DNA of 28,438 bases from Trichomonas tenax (Eukaryota; Parabasalia; Trichomonadida; Trichomonadidae). The notes beneath the pieces were generated by a model. The model was not told where the DNA came from and did not search any database. It was given only the letters and a program-made list of their open reading frames with translations. The DNA lies in assembly GCA_023091735.1 (NCBI GenBank), contig JALKBU010000668.1:1-28438 (forward strand), in the 5' to 3' direction. Position 1 is the first letter of the stretch; every line of letters begins with the position of its first letter. Positions 27,154-28,438 of the stretch are shown here, piece by piece. Both the position numbers and the translations under genes were made by a program.

Positions 27154-27500
27154 ATTTTTGAAAATTTGATATATTCGACAAAAGTGACATCCCAAAAGGG
27201 TGTTACTTTTTGGCGAATATTTCCATTCTTGATACAAAAGTGAACCATTTTAGAAAAGTAACTTTTTGTAAACTTTTCAAAATGTGTCACTTTGTCAAGA
27301 ATTACAATTTTATCATAATTTATGCTGAATTCACTTTTGCTCTTCATATATCACAGATCCCAAATATATAAAATATTTGGATTTTGACATAAATTATTGA
27401 AATATGAAAAGTGTCTATAATAATTGAAAACTCAAAAGTCCACTTTTTTGCATAATAATATTACCCATTATTAAAAACTTCGAAATATCAAAGGATTTTC
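27154..27500 (-). promoter_or_regulatory. Formin upstream region with repeated GTCACTTT-like boxes
   Basis: Variants of AAAAGTGAC / GTCACTTT recur in both orientations near 27180, 27204, 27237, 27262, 27288, 27331 and 27440. The copy near 27183-27188, read on the minus strand, contains TCACT, an initiator match about 32 nt before the ATG. Clustering suggests regulator sites. Confidence 0.35.
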
Positions 27501-28030
27501 ATAAAAGATATATCGTAAAATCGTATTTGGTATTCTATATCAGCATTAAATAGTATTGTGAAATATCAAATAAAAAAGAGGGGTTAATTTGTAAATTATT
27601 GAGATATTGACAATTATTTGATATTTAGAATATACTCATAAAGCAATCGATAAATATCAAAGAAAAGTCACATTTTATTATTTACATCTCTGTAATTTTT
27701 CATCTTCAATTGTTTTAATTCAGCTTTGGATATTATGTCTATATCACCAAGAAAAGTTTGTGGTTGGTTAATAAGTTTCTGAGTTTTGATATATAAAAAT
27801 AACATTTTGTGAAATTATTAAACTATATCTAATACCAAATCTAAAAATCAGGTTTTGAAAATATCCATAAAAATTGTTCAAATGGATAAAATACAAAATA
27901 TACGCCACTTTTTGAGCAAAGCTTTGATACATTAAAATACAAAAGTGGCGTATATTTTTATTCATGCGCCTTCAATTAACATATTCCTAATAGAGTATTA
28001 TTCATTTGAAAGCTCGGAAAATTTGAATTG
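27501..28030. other. AT-rich spacer
   Basis: No gene. The only clear structure is the perfect hairpin at 27895-27958, followed by repeat copy 2. Confidence 0.45.
27895..27958. repeat. Perfect 18-bp-arm hairpin
   Basis: AAAATATACGCCACTTTT (27895-27912) is exactly the inverse of 27941-27958, with a 28-nt loop that itself contains AAAGCTTT. The stem includes the GCCACTTTT box resembling those in the formin upstream region. Confidence 0.85.
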
Positions 28031-28438
28031 AATGAACTAATTTTTGAAAACATTGAATGATTTTTAAAATTTTAGATTTATGAACTATAAATCATGTGAT
28101 AAGATAACACAGATGTAACATATATAAATATTGTTTTGCTTTGGACAAATACCATGATTTTTGCCCAAATCTCAGATATCATATATAAATATTCAAATAT
28201 TTGTATAACTATATAGGATATGCAAGCTATTGGGATGTAAGTTATACGTATGAGTTCAAATGCTTTACATCTATAAAATATTCAGGCTCTATTTTTTTTC
28301 TTGTTTACTCTTTTGAGTTTTGCGATTTTTAAAGAGGGACCCCCATTCCTGGACGAATCTGATGAAACATTTACGTGCTTTTTGTGGGTGCTGATTCTAG
28401 TGGTGCAATCTGTTTCATGATCTTAGCAAAGTATTACT
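28031..28438 (+). repeat. 408-bp repeat, copy 2 (runs off the window end)
   Basis: This is co-linear with 15654-16061 and about 99% identical by eye, starting abruptly at AATGAACTAATTTTTGAAAA. It reaches the last base of the window, so the full element probably continues beyond it. Confidence 0.85.

Noticed and set aside
27154..27237. Extra 28-residue N-terminus for the formin
   Set aside because: The leader codons are unlike the rest, and the recognisable protein begins at MGIWDWLF (27153).
1..28438. Spliceosomal introns and CRISPR arrays
   Set aside because: The conserved trichomonad 3' intron motif ACTAACACACAG was not found, all main genes are open throughout, and no regularly spaced short direct repeats are present.
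1..28438. Viral or Maverick/Polinton genes
   Set aside because: No integrase, polymerase B, capsid or packaging ATPase frame is visible; the repeats are all non-coding.

Overview
The window looks like nuclear DNA of a parabasalid protist, most like Trichomonas or Tritrichomonas. Genes are intron-free, compact and about 1 kb or longer, and lie between very AT-rich spacers. At least four starts are preceded by a TCA(C/T)(A/T) initiator 9-15 nt upstream of the ATG, the arrangement known from Trichomonas, and some stop codons read TAAA, which doubles as the poly(A) signal there. Coding DNA has a higher GC content, with AAG, CTC, GTC and ATC dominating in the best-biased genes (SAM synthetase, His-tRNA synthetase, the formin 3' half). 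I cannot settle the species.

Layout. 751-1131 (-) NTF2-domain protein; 2282-3439 (+) S-adenosylmethionine synthetase; 3759-5381 (-) unrecognised 540-aa protein with a Cys-rich end; 6061-6503 (-) a broken small membrane protein; 7351-7977 (-) tetraspanin, divergent from 8155-9321 (+) TAF6; 9372-9908 (-) coiled-coil protein with a Spc25/Csm1-like kinetochore fold; 10151-11755 (-) TRP channel of the mucolipin/polycystin type; 13895-14815 (+) divergent PP1-type phosphatase; 17022-17222 (-) small hydrophilic protein; 18411-20798 (-) cytosolic His-tRNA synthetase with a 345-residue N-terminal extension; 23650-27153 (-) formin.

The genes are unrelated neighbours (metabolism, transcription, translation, cytoskeleton, membrane, signalling); no operon or pathway logic is visible. 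The long spacers (11.8-13.9, 14.8-17.0, 17.2-18.4, 20.8-23.6 and 27.2-28.4 kb) are where the unexplained structure sits. There are two inverted ~610-bp TIR elements whose palindromic core encodes one peptide on both arms, a ~1.55-kb mosaic palindromic element, a 408-bp near-identical repeat that runs off the window end, and a dyad motif around TGACATGTAAA that recurs only between genes. The most novel protein-level observation is the formin. Where a proline-rich FH1 should be, it carries seven exact 11-residue 'NPDGT..ER' repeats followed by a degenerate eighth.
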